A stretch of 64,000 nt of DNA from Candidatus Fermentithermobacillus carboniphilus. GTDB lineage: Bacteria; Bacillota; Sulfobacillia; Fermentithermobacillales; Fermentithermobacillaceae. Below the pieces are notes generated by a model. It saw only the letters and a program-made list of their open reading frames with translations. It was not told where the DNA came from and made no database searches. This document shows positions 19,190 to 28,417 of the stretch, piece after piece. The stretch spans positions 1,768,494 through 1,832,493 of the forward strand of contig CP062796.1 of NCBI GenBank assembly GCA_018208355.1. The letters run 5' to 3'. The stretch's first letter is position 1. Each line of letters begins with the position of its first letter. The position numbers were made by a program, and so were the translations under genes.

Positions 19190-19924
19190 ATGAGGAGAGA
19201 CGAGGATAGAGAGATTCGCGACGAAGGCCAGGAGAACATCGGCGCGGCGAAAGAGACCGGAGGTACACAAGAGAAAGACCAGGATAAAACGGGGAGCCGG
19301 TCACAGGACAAGGGTGGAGTCCAGGACAAGGAGTCGCCGGGTTCCGGTGGAAAAGGAGCCGGCGCAGGCGATGAACGCTGCGGTGAAGAGTCCGAGTTGC
19401 CGGCGGAGAGCCTCCGGGAAAAGCTTGAAAAAGCCTGTCTCGAGATAGACTCCCTTACCAAGGAGAGGGATGAGTGGAAATCCAAGGCCCAAGCCATCTG
19501 GGATCAGTACCTGAGAGCTCGGGCAGACATGGAGAATTTCCGCAAGCGTACCGAAAGAGATATCGAAGACAGGGTCAGACGGGGAAAAGCAGATTTCCTT
19601 CTGAATTTCCTCGAGGTCGTAGACAATTTCGAGAGATTCTTAAGCGCGGGGGAAAAAACTCTCGCCGGCAGAGAGGATTCCGGGTTCAGGGCCTTCGTCA
19701 AAGGAGTCGAGATGATCTACAGGCAAATGATGGACCTACTTTCGAAAGAGGGAGTGGTGCCCATCGAGTGCCCTGTAGGAAAGCAGCTTGACCCGCAGTA
19801 CCATGAAGCCGTAATGACCCAGGACGGTGGAGGCGAGCACGGAACCGTCGTGGAAGAACTCCGGAGAGGCTATCTGTACCGGGGAAACGTGTTAAGACCG
19901 TCAAGGGTGAAAGTGATAAAGTAA
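19190..19924 (+). CDS. grpE: Nucleotide exchange factor GrpE
   Basis: Dimeric ADP-release factor for DnaK. Residues 1-70 are highly charged and low in complexity (Asp, Glu, Lys, Gly), longer than usual, then a coiled coil from about 75 to 115 (containing YLRARADMENFRKRTERD) and the C-terminal beta domain with DPQYHEAVM and a final VKVIK. Length 244 aa. It is placed after dnaK rather than before it, and dnaJ is not downstream: a strong terminator follows within 20 bases. Order hspR-dnaK-grpE without dnaJ is uncommon. Confidence 0.95.
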   Translation: MRRDEDREIRDEGQENIGAAKETGGTQEKDQDKTGSRSQDKGGVQDKESPGSGGKGAGAGDERCGEESELPAESLREKLEKACLEIDSLTKERDEWKSKAQAIWDQYLRARADMENFRKRTERDIEDRVRRGKADFLLNFLEVVDNFERFLSAGEKTLAGREDSGFRAFVKGVEMIYRQMMDLLSKEGVVPIECPVGKQLDPQYHEAVMTQDGGGEHGTVVEELRRGYLYRGNVLRPSRVKVIK

Positions 19925-19940
19925 GGCGGAGGTATCAGCG

Positions 19941-19968
19941 AGGAGGGGGCTTGTTCCCCCTCCTTTTT
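19941..19968 (+). terminator. Rho-independent terminator of the dnaK operon
   Basis: AGGAGGGGG (19941-19949) and CCCCCTCCT (19956-19964) form a perfect 9-bp stem with a 6-base loop, followed by five T. It closes the operon before the oppositely oriented sugar cluster. Nothing recognisable lies in 19969-20125. Confidence 0.9.
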
Positions 19969-20125
19969 GACTCTCGCGGGAATAGGATACCTGTTCGACC
20001 GCCAGACCAGTCAACCCGACGCTGCTACAGACGCTGCGACAGTTGTCCTATTTCAACCGGGTGAAAATCTGGAATGGTTGCGCGGAGAAATTCAGCGTGG
20101 TTCCGCGAACAAATCCGGTATGGTT

Positions 20126-21142
20126 CTAGATCACCAGTTCCCCGGGCAAGTCGACCCGCGGAAAAGTTTCTATCGCCCTCTTACGTACCGCTCCTCTTGA
20201 GTCGACGTTCATTTTCTCCAAGGCCATAAGATAAGCGCCGCCGGACGGCTCAATCTCCGGCAACTTGAATTCGGCGAGAGGTACGTACCGGTGACAGGAT
20301 GCCTTGAAATGGTCGACCATTAGAGGGTTCGATCCTTTTGTGAAGAGGCTTCCTACCATCACAACTTCCTGGGGAAGATGAGAAGAACCCAATCTCCTGA
20401 TCATGCCGCCGACGATCTCGCCCATGACCTTGCCTGACCTGGATAGAATCTCGCAAGCGACCTCGTCTCCACCATTTGCCAGCTCGAAGAGGGCCGGGAC
20501 GATCCTGGCCGCTTTCATGTAGATTTTGCTGAATTCTCCCGCGACCTGGTACATATAAAAGGCAAGGTCGTCGTAGGAAGAGAAGCCCAGGACAGAGAGG
20601 ACCGTTTCCTCCAGCGCCGTCTTGGGGCCGGTCCCGTCGTGAGACCTGAAAGCGAAATGGAGAGCCTGCCTGATGAGGCTGCCCGCGCCTCCCTCTGAAC
20701 CCCACTCGTACCCCATACCTCTTCCTGTGATCATCCGGCCGTCGGGAGCTTTGGCTGCGAAATTCGCGCCCGTACCTGCTATGACAACCGCGCCGTAATC
20801 TTTATCGGTTCCTGATCTGAACCCGACCCAGGTATCGTTGACCAGTTCGAAGCTAAGCTCCGGGTAAAGATGCTTGATTCCCCGGGTGAGGTTTTCAAAG
20901 TCCACCGGGAAATCAGCGCCTGCAAGTCCGAAGACGGCAAATTCAACCTGTTCCATGGAGACCTTCGCCGAAGAGAGGGCCATCTGGACACTGTCGCTGA
21001 GGTTTTTCATGGCTGCTTCAAGGCCTATGAGTTGGTAGTTTGTGGGTCCCGCCAATCCTACCCCGAGGATCTGGCCGGTCTCGTCGCCCACTGCAGCCAT
21101 AGTTTTGGTGGCTCCTCCATCGACGCCTAAGGCGATTCTCAA
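20126..21142 (-). CDS. N-acetylglucosamine kinase-like protein (BadF/BadG/BcrA/BcrD ATPase family)
   Basis: ASKHA-fold kinase of 338 aa. The phosphate-1 motif GVDGGATKT is at residues 7-15; further on are GLAGAD, VNDTWVGF and the adenosine-binding GTGANF stretch. Family members phosphorylate N-acetylglucosamine or related amino sugars at O6. It is the last gene of a leftward group that starts with the PIG-L deacetylase and includes a GH4 enzyme, which fits a role in providing the 6-phosphate that GH4 6-phospho-glycosidases need when no phosphotransferase system is present. The exact sugar is not shown by the sequence. Confidence 0.82.
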   Translation of the reverse strand: MRIALGVDGGATKTMAAVGDETGQILGVGLAGPTNYQLIGLEAAMKNLSDSVQMALSSAKVSMEQVEFAVFGLAGADFPVDFENLTRGIKHLYPELSFELVNDTWVGFRSGTDKDYGAVVIAGTGANFAAKAPDGRMITGRGMGYEWGSEGGAGSLIRQALHFAFRSHDGTGPKTALEETVLSVLGFSSYDDLAFYMYQVAGEFSKIYMKAARIVPALFELANGGDEVACEILSRSGKVMGEIVGGMIRRLGSSHLPQEVVMVGSLFTKGSNPLMVDHFKASCHRYVPLAEFKLPEIEPSGGAYLMALEKMNVDSRGAVRKRAIETFPRVDLPGELVI

Positions 21143-21159
21143 AGTAACGTCCTCCTTTC

Positions 21160-22482
21160 TCAGACCTCCGTTTTTCCTTTGAACTGGGGCAGGAATTCCG
21201 CGTTCTCGGCGAGGATGTCTTTGAGGATTGAGGCTGCCGTGTCCGCGTCGGGTACGAGCGGATGGTTCAACAACGCGAAGAAGGCCTTCTGGACGTCGCC
21301 GTGGACTGCTGCCTCGACGGTGAGACTCTCGTAGGCTTTCACTTTTTGGACGAGGCCGAGAACTTCGGGGGGAAGGGGCTTTTGAGCGATGGGGCTTGGT
21401 CCTCTTCCGTCAACCATGCAGCTGACTTCCACGACCGCGTCCGGCTGGATGCCCGGTACGGCTCCTTTGTTTTTGACGTTGAGGGCCTCTACCACTGGCC
21501 TGTCGTTTACCATGGCCGAGATAGAGTTGAGCGCCACGTCCGAGTAGTAGGCTCCGCCCCGCTTTTTCAGCTGGGGAGGCATCTCGTCGACCCGGGGATC
21601 CGCATACATCTCGAAAAGCTCTTTCTCGATCTTCATCACCTCGTCGGCCCGGGTGCCCTTGCCGGCTTCCACGTCCTTCTTTTCCTTTTCCAGTGCCCTG
21701 TTTTTGCCCCAGTAGTACTGAAGGTAGCTAGAGGGGATGATTTTCAGGTGTTGGAGGTATGGAGCCATTATTTTCCCTATGCCCGTCTGGTCGAGGTAGA
21801 GCGGGAAGAGCGGGGAACCGAAAACCTGATCGCTGACGTCTTTTCCGTCAAGATAAACCCCGGTGACGAAGGAGAGGTGGTTGAGCCCGGAAACGTCTAT
21901 GCTCACCCTTTCGGGGCTGGCAAGAAGAGCTTTGGCCAGGGCCATCTTGATCCCTATGGGGACGTTGCACAGGCCGAATGTGTTGACGTCCGAGTATCTC
22001 AAAAGAGCCTCGGTTACCAAACCGGAGGGGTTCGTGAAATTTAAAAGCCAGGCCTTAGGGCAGATCCGGACTATGTCCTGAGCCAGTTCCAGGGATACCG
22101 GGATGGTCCTGAGAGCGTTGGCGAACCCGCCGGGCCCCGTGGTTTCCTGGCCGATAACTCCGTACTTTAGCGGTAAGTGCTCGTCCATGCTGCGGGCCTT
22201 CATCCCGCCGACCCTCATCTGGCTCACGACAAAGGAGGCTCCGTCCAGCGCTTCTTGCCGGTTTGTGGTGCTTGTAATCCTTGCGGGCATCCCGGCCTTC
22301 TGGACCATCCTCTGTATGAACGCGGAAACGGTCTCCAGCCTTTTTTGACCTTGGGGGATATCGACGAGGACGATTTCTCTTGCCAGAAATTCGCCCTGTT
22401 TCCACCGGCTTATGAGACCGCCCGCAAGTTCAGGAGTGTACGACGAACCGCCGCCGATGATCACCAGCTTAAACTCTTTCAT
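21160..22482 (-). CDS. GH4-family 6-phospho-beta-glucosidase-like enzyme
   Basis: Glycoside hydrolase family 4, 440 aa. GH4 enzymes cleave by an NAD+ and Mn2+ dependent oxidation-elimination mechanism. Seen here: the NAD-binding GGGSSYTP at residues 10-17, GQETTGPGG at 111-119, NPSG at 151-154, the metal-ligand Cys172 in LCNVP, and His202 in NHL. These motifs are closest to the 6-phospho-beta-glucosidase branch (CelF/ChbF/LicH type). It lies 17 bases ahead of the kinase gene and about 100 bases after the PIG-L gene. A second GH4 gene at 24991-26358 has a different metal site (CDEP). Substrate inferred only. Confidence 0.88.
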   Translation of the reverse strand: MKEFKLVIIGGGSSYTPELAGGLISRWKQGEFLAREIVLVDIPQGQKRLETVSAFIQRMVQKAGMPARITSTTNRQEALDGASFVVSQMRVGGMKARSMDEHLPLKYGVIGQETTGPGGFANALRTIPVSLELAQDIVRICPKAWLLNFTNPSGLVTEALLRYSDVNTFGLCNVPIGIKMALAKALLASPERVSIDVSGLNHLSFVTGVYLDGKDVSDQVFGSPLFPLYLDQTGIGKIMAPYLQHLKIIPSSYLQYYWGKNRALEKEKKDVEAGKGTRADEVMKIEKELFEMYADPRVDEMPPQLKKRGGAYYSDVALNSISAMVNDRPVVEALNVKNKGAVPGIQPDAVVEVSCMVDGRGPSPIAQKPLPPEVLGLVQKVKAYESLTVEAAVHGDVQKAFFALLNHPLVPDADTAASILKDILAENAEFLPQFKGKTEV

Positions 22483-22584
22483 TCTATTTCACCTTCTTCG
22501 ACTCAGCCGATTGCCTTCGGGCACTTCTGTCCCACCGGTCGGAAACCCCTGTTTTCGGGATCTCTCTTCCGGCCATCCTGCTTT

Positions 22585-23340
22585 TCAGACCCTCCAGGTA
22601 TCAACCATAACGTGAAGGTGAGTCGGGCTTAAAACCTTGAAAACCTCTGCGACCTTTGCACCGATCTCCTTTCCGTATTCCTGGGATTTGGCCAGGATAT
22701 AAGGGAAGAAGGTGTTCCACACTTCCTCCGGGAACTGCGACCTGTGACACAGGATTGCCTGTATTTTCTTGTCCCACGTTTTTTCTATGTTTATGAAGGT
22801 GTTGGGGTGGGTTGATAGGGCAAGAGCTATGCCTGTGACCTGCCAGGGCAAAAATCCCTTATCCAAATCCTCGGGATAAGCCAGTGGTAATGGGGCGAAA
22901 AGACAGGCTTCTACAGCCGCCATGGCAGTCCTCCGGTGGTCAGGATGGGCTTCGTAAGGGAGCCAGGGGTCAAGGGTGATCACGAAATCGGGCCTGACCC
23001 TTCTTATAAGGGAAACCATGCTTTTCCTCAGGGTCTCTGGTTCAGGTACCCGGCCATCTTCAAACCCGAGCCACTCGATGTGACTGACGCCGAGGATGCC
23101 GGCGGCTTCGGCCTGTTCTTTCCTCCTCAAGCGAGATACTTCTTCTCTCGAGGCCCGGGGATCAAAAGAACCCATTCCTCCGTCGGTGACCGGAGCGTAA
23201 GTCACGGTCGCACCTTCTCCGGTTAGGAGAGCGACCGTGCCACCCGCAACCAGTTCTGCGTCGTCGGGATGAGGGAAGATGACCAGGACGTTCCTGGCCC
23301 GCCTCAGTTCGGGTGTGGGGACCAGGTCTTTGATATTCAT
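22585..23340 (-). CDS. PIG-L family (LmbE-like) N-deacetylase
   Basis: Zinc-dependent deacetylase fold, 251 aa. The metal-binding motif PHPDDAE is at residues 23-29 and the second His ligand pair is in HPDHR in the middle of the protein. Relatives remove N-acetyl groups from GlcNAc-containing molecules (MshB, BshB, archaeal diacetylchitobiose deacetylase). The start at 23340 is chosen because AAAGGAG lies nine bases before it; the frame is open to 23385 but earlier starts lack a spaced ribosome site. Being next to two GH4 genes and an amino-sugar kinase suggests a catabolic role on a GlcNAc-containing disaccharide rather than thiol biosynthesis. Confidence 0.85.
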   Translation of the reverse strand: MNIKDLVPTPELRRARNVLVIFPHPDDAELVAGGTVALLTGEGATVTYAPVTDGGMGSFDPRASREEVSRLRRKEQAEAAGILGVSHIEWLGFEDGRVPEPETLRKSMVSLIRRVRPDFVITLDPWLPYEAHPDHRRTAMAAVEACLFAPLPLAYPEDLDKGFLPWQVTGIALALSTHPNTFINIEKTWDKKIQAILCHRSQFPEEVWNTFFPYILAKSQEYGKEIGAKVAEVFKVLSPTHLHVMVDTWRV

Positions 23341-23549
23341 CCCATTCATCTCCTTTGAGGTGGCGGAGGAATCTTCCAGAGCCACCTCGAATTGTTCCCG
23401 TGGAAAGTTCGCTGGGGAAGGCGGGTTTCCCTTCCCCTGAGTGTGGTACTAACCCGTGATCGCGGGGCAGCCGGGGTTTTCCGGGGAGTTACAAAGGAGC
23501 ATGAAATTGCTATCCCAAGCCAGGGGACTACGACAAAGGAGTGTGAGGT

Positions 23550-24881
23550 GTGAGCTCGTATAAAGACTTTACCTACTCTCTTGGTTCCTTTTCTGCATCC
23601 ATCCTGGGTCAGACGGTGAGCGCTTTTGCCATATTTTTCTATGTCGACGTATTGAAGGTACCTACCAGGCTCATAAGCCTGGCGATGGTCTTTTACGGGA
23701 TCTGGAACGCAGTAAACGATCCTCTCTTCGGCCAGATATCAGACAGGACCAGGACCCGGTGGGGGAGAAGGAAACCTTACATCATCTGGTTCACGGTTCC
23801 CCTTTGCGTCGCTTTCGCTCTTTTGTGGATGCCGCCATTTCCCGAGGGTGCGGCTCACCAGCTCTTCGTCTATTATTTCATCGTCATTTTCTTCTTTGAC
23901 GGTCTTTTCACTATTGTGGTACTGAACTGGACGGCGTTGTTTCCCGAAATGTATCCGGAGCTCGAGGACAGAGCAAGGGTCTCGGCCTTAAGACAGATCC
24001 TCGGCATACTGGGACTAATTGCAGCTGTAGCCCTTCCGCCTATGATATACGGCAGCCTGGGCTGGAAATTCCTCGGGGTTCTCTACGGCGCCCTGGGCCT
24101 CGTGACCATGTATGCTTCTCTCCTCGGTGCCCAGGAACGACCGGAATTCGCCCAGGACCAGGGACTGGGGTTGTTGCAGGCTCTCAGGTATACCTTCATC
24201 AACAAATCGTTCATGACTTACGTCATTCCCGCCATGTTGATACAGTACACATTTGTCGCGCTCCCTGCGGCCATACCCTTTTACGCCAAGTACGTGCTGA
24301 AAGCAACTGACTTTCAAACAACGCTTTTTCTGGGCACTCTCTTCGTCATGGCGATTCCCTTTGCGGCAGTGTGGGCAAAGATTGTATCCCGCTTGGGACC
24401 AAAAAAGTCGTTTATCAGGGCAATGATTTACTACGGCGTTTGCCTCTTGCCGTTCTTTATAGCTCAGAACTACATCCATGCGATCATCATAGCCGTCCTT
24501 CTTTCCTTCGGCCTTGCCGGCCTCATGGTCCTCCTCGACATTTTCATAGCTGACGTGACCGATGAGGACGAAGTAAGGACCGGGGTTAGGCGCGAGGGGA
24601 TGTACTTCGGGGTCAACGGGTTCATGATCCGCCTCGGGATATCGATGAATGCAGTGATAATGGGATCCATTCTCGACAGCTTCGGCTACAACCCAAACCT
24701 ACCCGAGCAACCGGCCAGCGCCCTTTTGGGCATGAGGCTTCTTATGACTCTCATCCCCATAGCGGCGGTGGCCCTGGCTCTTCTGATCTTCAGGTACTAC
24801 CCTCTGGAAGGTGAAAGACTCAGGGAAATAAAAATGAAGGTAAATGCCCTGCACCTCGAAAAGGCTTCCCGTAAAAGGTAG
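23550..24881 (+). CDS. GPH-family sugar:cation symporter (MFS)
   Basis: A 443-aa transporter with about twelve membrane segments of the glycoside-pentoside-hexuronide (MelB/XynP) type. The hallmark cytoplasmic motif is visible as GIWNAVNDPLFGQISDRTRT followed by RWGRRKPYI, and the second-half DVTDEDEVRTG motif is present. Such carriers import oligosaccharides or glycosides with Na+ or H+. GTG 23550 is preceded by GTGAGGTG. It faces away from the deacetylase-GH4-kinase group and towards the second GH4 gene, with which it shares a terminator-like repeat, so it is likely the cluster's importer. Confidence 0.9.
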   Translation: MSSYKDFTYSLGSFSASILGQTVSAFAIFFYVDVLKVPTRLISLAMVFYGIWNAVNDPLFGQISDRTRTRWGRRKPYIIWFTVPLCVAFALLWMPPFPEGAAHQLFVYYFIVIFFFDGLFTIVVLNWTALFPEMYPELEDRARVSALRQILGILGLIAAVALPPMIYGSLGWKFLGVLYGALGLVTMYASLLGAQERPEFAQDQGLGLLQALRYTFINKSFMTYVIPAMLIQYTFVALPAAIPFYAKYVLKATDFQTTLFLGTLFVMAIPFAAVWAKIVSRLGPKKSFIRAMIYYGVCLLPFFIAQNYIHAIIIAVLLSFGLAGLMVLLDIFIADVTDEDEVRTGVRREGMYFGVNGFMIRLGISMNAVIMGSILDSFGYNPNLPEQPASALLGMRLLMTLIPIAAVALALLIFRYYPLEGERLREIKMKVNALHLEKASRKR

Positions 24882-24886
24882 GATAT

Positions 24887-24971
24887 AAGGCCCGGCCGGC
24901 GCATGTCTTTTTTGAGGCAAAAGAGTTCCGGGCAGAGCTTTGGGTTCGGACCTGAAGCGGGGCCGGGCCTT
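24887..24971. terminator. Long-loop inverted repeat between the GPH gene and the second GH4 gene
   Basis: A perfect 11-bp stem (24887-24897 with 24961-24971) encloses 63 bases and fills almost the whole gap between two convergent genes. No terminal T tract. Same pattern as at 28418-28501, 33408-33458 and 60471-60547. Confidence 0.5.
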
Positions 24972-24990
24972 TAATCACGCTGTCCCCGAA

Positions 24991-26358
24991 TCAGGACGTC
25001 TTCGACCTAAACTGCGGGAGATATTCCCGGTGCTCGTCGAGGTAGGCATCCAGGATCTTTCGGGCTACTGTCCGGGACGGAACCAGGGGGTGGCATCCCA
25101 GTGCCTGTAGAGCTTTTTCGTAGGACCCCTCCAGGGCAGCCTCGACCGTAAGCTCTTCGTAGGCTGCCACTGCCTGGATAAGCCCTCTCACTTCTTTAGG
25201 CATCCTGCCTGCGGCCAGAGGGTGGGCACCTCCGGCATCGACAAGGGCCGGTACCTCCACTATCTTCTCGTATGGAAGGTCTGGTATGGACCCTCGATTT
25301 GGGACGTTCACGATGTAAACCTCTCGTGTGTCGCTGGCGATGGCCCCCAGCATACCTACCATCATATCGGCGTGCCATTTACCGCCCCGCCGGATCTCCA
25401 GCGCCCTGACTCCCTGCGTCACCAAACGGTATTCTGACAAGAGATCCTTCTCAAGCTCCATGACTTCCTGAGCCCTTGTTTTCCCGGTCTTCCTCTGGTA
25501 CGAGAGGATTTCGTCGGTAAAGAAGTAATACTGCAGGTAGGGGGACGGCAGCATCCCTGTTTCCACGAAAATCCGCAGGGTATTCTCAAGCTCCATCCTG
25601 ACTTTCGGGTCTTTCAGGACTTCTTCTCCGAAAAGAGGCTCGATCTTTTCAAAAGGCACCTCTCGAACCGCTCTTCTGAGCTCGGGCAGGATATCTTTTC
25701 CCTGAAGGAATACCCGTCGGGCCCAGGCCAGGTGGTTGAGGCCAAAATAATCGAAGAACAGCTTTTCCGGGGGGACTTTCAGGAAAGAGGCGAGGGATTC
25801 TTGAAGCACCATTGGTTCGTCACATATGGATATGTGCTTTATGTTGGAAGTCCGCTTTATGGCTTCGGCTACAAGGCCGGTTGGATTCGTGTAATTGATG
25901 AGCCAGGCAGAGGGATTCAGGGCCTCGATTTCCCGGGCTATCTCCACCATTACCGGGATAGTCCTCAAAGCCATGGAGAATCCCCCGGGACCGGTTGTTT
26001 CCTGACCTATGACACCGAACCTTAAGGGCACAGACTCGTCTACGTGACGGGCGGCAAGGCCTCCCACCCGGATCTGGCACAGAATGAAGTCCATCCCGCG
26101 TATAGCCCTGGCCCGGTCTCCGGTAAGGGTAACTCTCACGCCCGGCAGTTCTTTTTCCACCATGCGCGATACGAGCGATCCTACCGTCTCAAGTTTTTCC
26201 CCATCGATGTCCATGAGGACCAGCTCTTTGAGGGGTACTTTGTGTTTTTGCCGGATGAAGCCTTCTATGAGGCCGGGAGTGTAGGCGCTTCCGCCGCCCA
26301 GGATCGAAACTCTCAGACCCTCTGACCGGTCAGTTATGTTTGTGTAATCTGCACCCAT
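24991..26358 (-). CDS. Second GH4-family glycosidase
   Basis: GH4 enzyme of 455 aa, a distant paralogue of the product of 21160-22482. GGGSAYTP is at residues 21-28, GQETTGPGG at 118-126, NPTG at 158-161, the metal-ligand Cys179 in ICDEP and His209 in NHLAW. The CDEP metal site differs from the CNVP of the first enzyme, so substrate preference probably differs (for example another anomer, epimer or a 6-phospho-glycoside with different aglycone). AAAGGAGGG precedes ATG 26358 by about 12 bases. Monocistronic, facing the GPH symporter gene. Confidence 0.87.
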   Translation of the reverse strand: MGADYTNITDRSEGLRVSILGGGSAYTPGLIEGFIRQKHKVPLKELVLMDIDGEKLETVGSLVSRMVEKELPGVRVTLTGDRARAIRGMDFILCQIRVGGLAARHVDESVPLRFGVIGQETTGPGGFSMALRTIPVMVEIAREIEALNPSAWLINYTNPTGLVAEAIKRTSNIKHISICDEPMVLQESLASFLKVPPEKLFFDYFGLNHLAWARRVFLQGKDILPELRRAVREVPFEKIEPLFGEEVLKDPKVRMELENTLRIFVETGMLPSPYLQYYFFTDEILSYQRKTGKTRAQEVMELEKDLLSEYRLVTQGVRALEIRRGGKWHADMMVGMLGAIASDTREVYIVNVPNRGSIPDLPYEKIVEVPALVDAGGAHPLAAGRMPKEVRGLIQAVAAYEELTVEAALEGSYEKALQALGCHPLVPSRTVARKILDAYLDEHREYLPQFRSKTS

Positions 26359-26478
26359 GCTGACCTGTGCCCTCCTTTGGAATCATGTAACCTCACGAGA
26401 TAAGAGCCGTACAACCGCATTTCCTTGACAGCCCGCGACCAACATACCTAGTATGGGGAAGAAAGGAGTGGCGGCTGT

Positions 26479-27642
26479 TTGGGGAAGAACCGTATACGGG
26501 TAGCGGTAGCCATGTCGGGAGGGGTCGACAGTTCCGTGGCCTGCGCTCTCCTTGTCGATAGAGGATTTGATGTGGTAGGTTTCACCATGAAGCTTCTTGC
26601 CAACCCTCCTTCCTATCTCGACCCCGCCGCAAGACCCTGCTGTACCCTGGAGATGACGGAGGATGCCAAGAAGATTTGCTATCTTCTCGGAATTCCCCAC
26701 TACACGATCAATCTCGTAGATGAATTCGAGGAGGAGGTCATTCATCCCTTTATTGAAGAATATGTCCGAGGCAGGACTCCCAATCCGTGCCTGTGGTGCA
26801 ACAGCAAGATGAAATTCGGGCATCTCCTCAAAAAGGCCAGAGAGATCGGAGCCCAGTACCTTGCGACCGGGCACTACGTTCGTTCCGGGAGGTTTACTCC
26901 GGAGGGAGAGTTCGTCGAAAACTACGATGCTTACGAAGATCCCCGAGAATCAAGAACTTTGCTTCTCCGCGGAAAAGATAGGTTTAAAGACCAGAGCTAC
27001 GCACTTTACGATCTCAACCAGGATATGCTTTCTTGCTCCATGTTCCCCCTGGGGCGTTTGACCAAGAAAAGGGTCCGAGAACTGGCAAGAGAAAAAGGAC
27101 TTGTTACAGCGGAAAAGCCTGAGAGCCAGGAGATATGCTTCGTCACGGCTGGAAATTACAGGACCTTTCTCGAGGAGCGGGGAGTCAAGCTTGAACCTGG
27201 GTTCATCCGGGATACTTCTGGGAGGATCCTGGGACGGCACCACGGCATACCTTTTTACACAGTCGGCCAGCGGAAGGGGCTGGGGATCAGCGCTCCGGAG
27301 CCTTTGTACGTCGTAGCTATCGATCCGGAAGCGAACGAGATCATCGTAGGCAGGCGAGAAGAGGCGTATTCCGTCGGGGCATACGTCGAAAACCTCAACC
27401 TCATCGCACGGTCAAGCCTTGGCGATCCGGTGAGAGGTACCTGCATGGTGAGGTACAGAGGTAAGGAGGTTCCCGCGACGATGATGGAAGACGAGGCCGG
27501 GAAAGAAACCGGAGTTTCTTCACGGGCCCTGGTAAAATTCGACGAACCCCAGTTTGCCGTCACCCCTGGTCAAGCGCTTGTTTTCTACCAAGGGGAAGTA
27601 GTTTTTGGCGGTGGAATCATCTCCCGGCCCGCCCGGCCTTAG
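26479..27642 (+). CDS. mnmA: tRNA-specific 2-thiouridylase MnmA
   Basis: Makes 2-thiouridine at the wobble position of Lys, Glu and Gln tRNAs. The PP-loop AMSGGVDSS is near the N terminus, the first catalytic Cys is in GRTPNPCLWCN, the second in ESQEICFV, and the tRNA-binding domains follow with GQRKGLGI. Length is 387 aa. It starts with TTG at 26479, seven bases after AAAGGAG. A ten-residue insert around FTPEGEFVENYD is slightly longer than usual. Both active cysteines are present, so it should be functional. Confidence 0.95.
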   Translation: MGKNRIRVAVAMSGGVDSSVACALLVDRGFDVVGFTMKLLANPPSYLDPAARPCCTLEMTEDAKKICYLLGIPHYTINLVDEFEEEVIHPFIEEYVRGRTPNPCLWCNSKMKFGHLLKKAREIGAQYLATGHYVRSGRFTPEGEFVENYDAYEDPRESRTLLLRGKDRFKDQSYALYDLNQDMLSCSMFPLGRLTKKRVRELAREKGLVTAEKPESQEICFVTAGNYRTFLEERGVKLEPGFIRDTSGRILGRHHGIPFYTVGQRKGLGISAPEPLYVVAIDPEANEIIVGRREEAYSVGAYVENLNLIARSSLGDPVRGTCMVRYRGKEVPATMMEDEAGKETGVSSRALVKFDEPQFAVTPGQALVFYQGEVVFGGGIISRPARP

Positions 27643-27780
27643 ATAGCTCCTCTTGGACCGCTTGAACCTGCCGTTCAATGTCAGTTTCTTTATCACACCC
27701 GGGTCAAGGCTTGTGCCCTGGAGGAATGCACCTGTAAACCGGCGAAAGGAATTCTAATCCGACCTGGGGAGGGGTCTTTC

Positions 27781-28410
27781 GTGTTTGTCAGGGACATAAT
27801 GACCCACAATCCTGTTTCCATAAGCCCGGAGGCGACCCTGAGAGAACTTCTGTCGGTCATGACCGATAAAACCTTTGAGGCCATTCCCGTCAAGAAAAAC
27901 GGGAAGGTTGTCGGTATAGTGACCGATTGGGATGTAGTGGTCAACTATTCCAACCGCGAGGCCGGGAACTACTTGGACTCGACGAGGGTAAAGGATGTCA
28001 TGACGTCTAACGTGGCTACCGTTAGTCCTGACGAAATAGTCGAAATGGCTGCCTACCACATGTACTTTCACGACCTGGACGCTATTCCGGTGGTTGATGA
28101 AAAAGATAATCTTGTAGGTATAGTGACGCAGTCGGACCTCTTTCGTACGTTTGTGACTCTCATGGGACTTAGGACCAGGGGGACTCGAATTACCCTGGAC
28201 GTCCCCGACAAGGTGGGGATTTTGGCGGAAATAACGAGGATCGTCAAGGATGCAGGGATTTCCATAGCCAGCCTGTCGACTTACACTCCTCCCGAGAAGA
28301 AGCGGGGAAATGTAATACTCCGGGTCAAGACCGGTCATGTCAAGGAACTAGTTGACAAGTTCATCGACGAGGGATTCCACGTGGTCCACGTCTCACAGGT
28401 GTGGGAATGA
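27781..28410 (+). CDS. CBS-pair and ACT domain protein (AcuB-like)
   Basis: A 209-aa soluble regulatory protein. Two CBS repeats occupy about residues 1-125 (VRDIMTHNPVSI, then VKDVMTSNVATV), which normally bind adenine nucleotides, and an ACT-like domain follows at about 137-209 (ITLDVPDKVGILAEIT). The same layout occurs in AcuB of Bacillus, linked to acetoin or acetate use, though the mechanism there is unclear. GTG 27781 follows GGGGAGGGG. Nothing nearby reveals its partner; mnmA ends 138 bases upstream. Confidence 0.85.
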   Translation: MFVRDIMTHNPVSISPEATLRELLSVMTDKTFEAIPVKKNGKVVGIVTDWDVVVNYSNREAGNYLDSTRVKDVMTSNVATVSPDEIVEMAAYHMYFHDLDAIPVVDEKDNLVGIVTQSDLFRTFVTLMGLRTRGTRITLDVPDKVGILAEITRIVKDAGISIASLSTYTPPEKKRGNVILRVKTGHVKELVDKFIDEGFHVVHVSQVWE

Positions 28411-28417
28411 AAATGGC

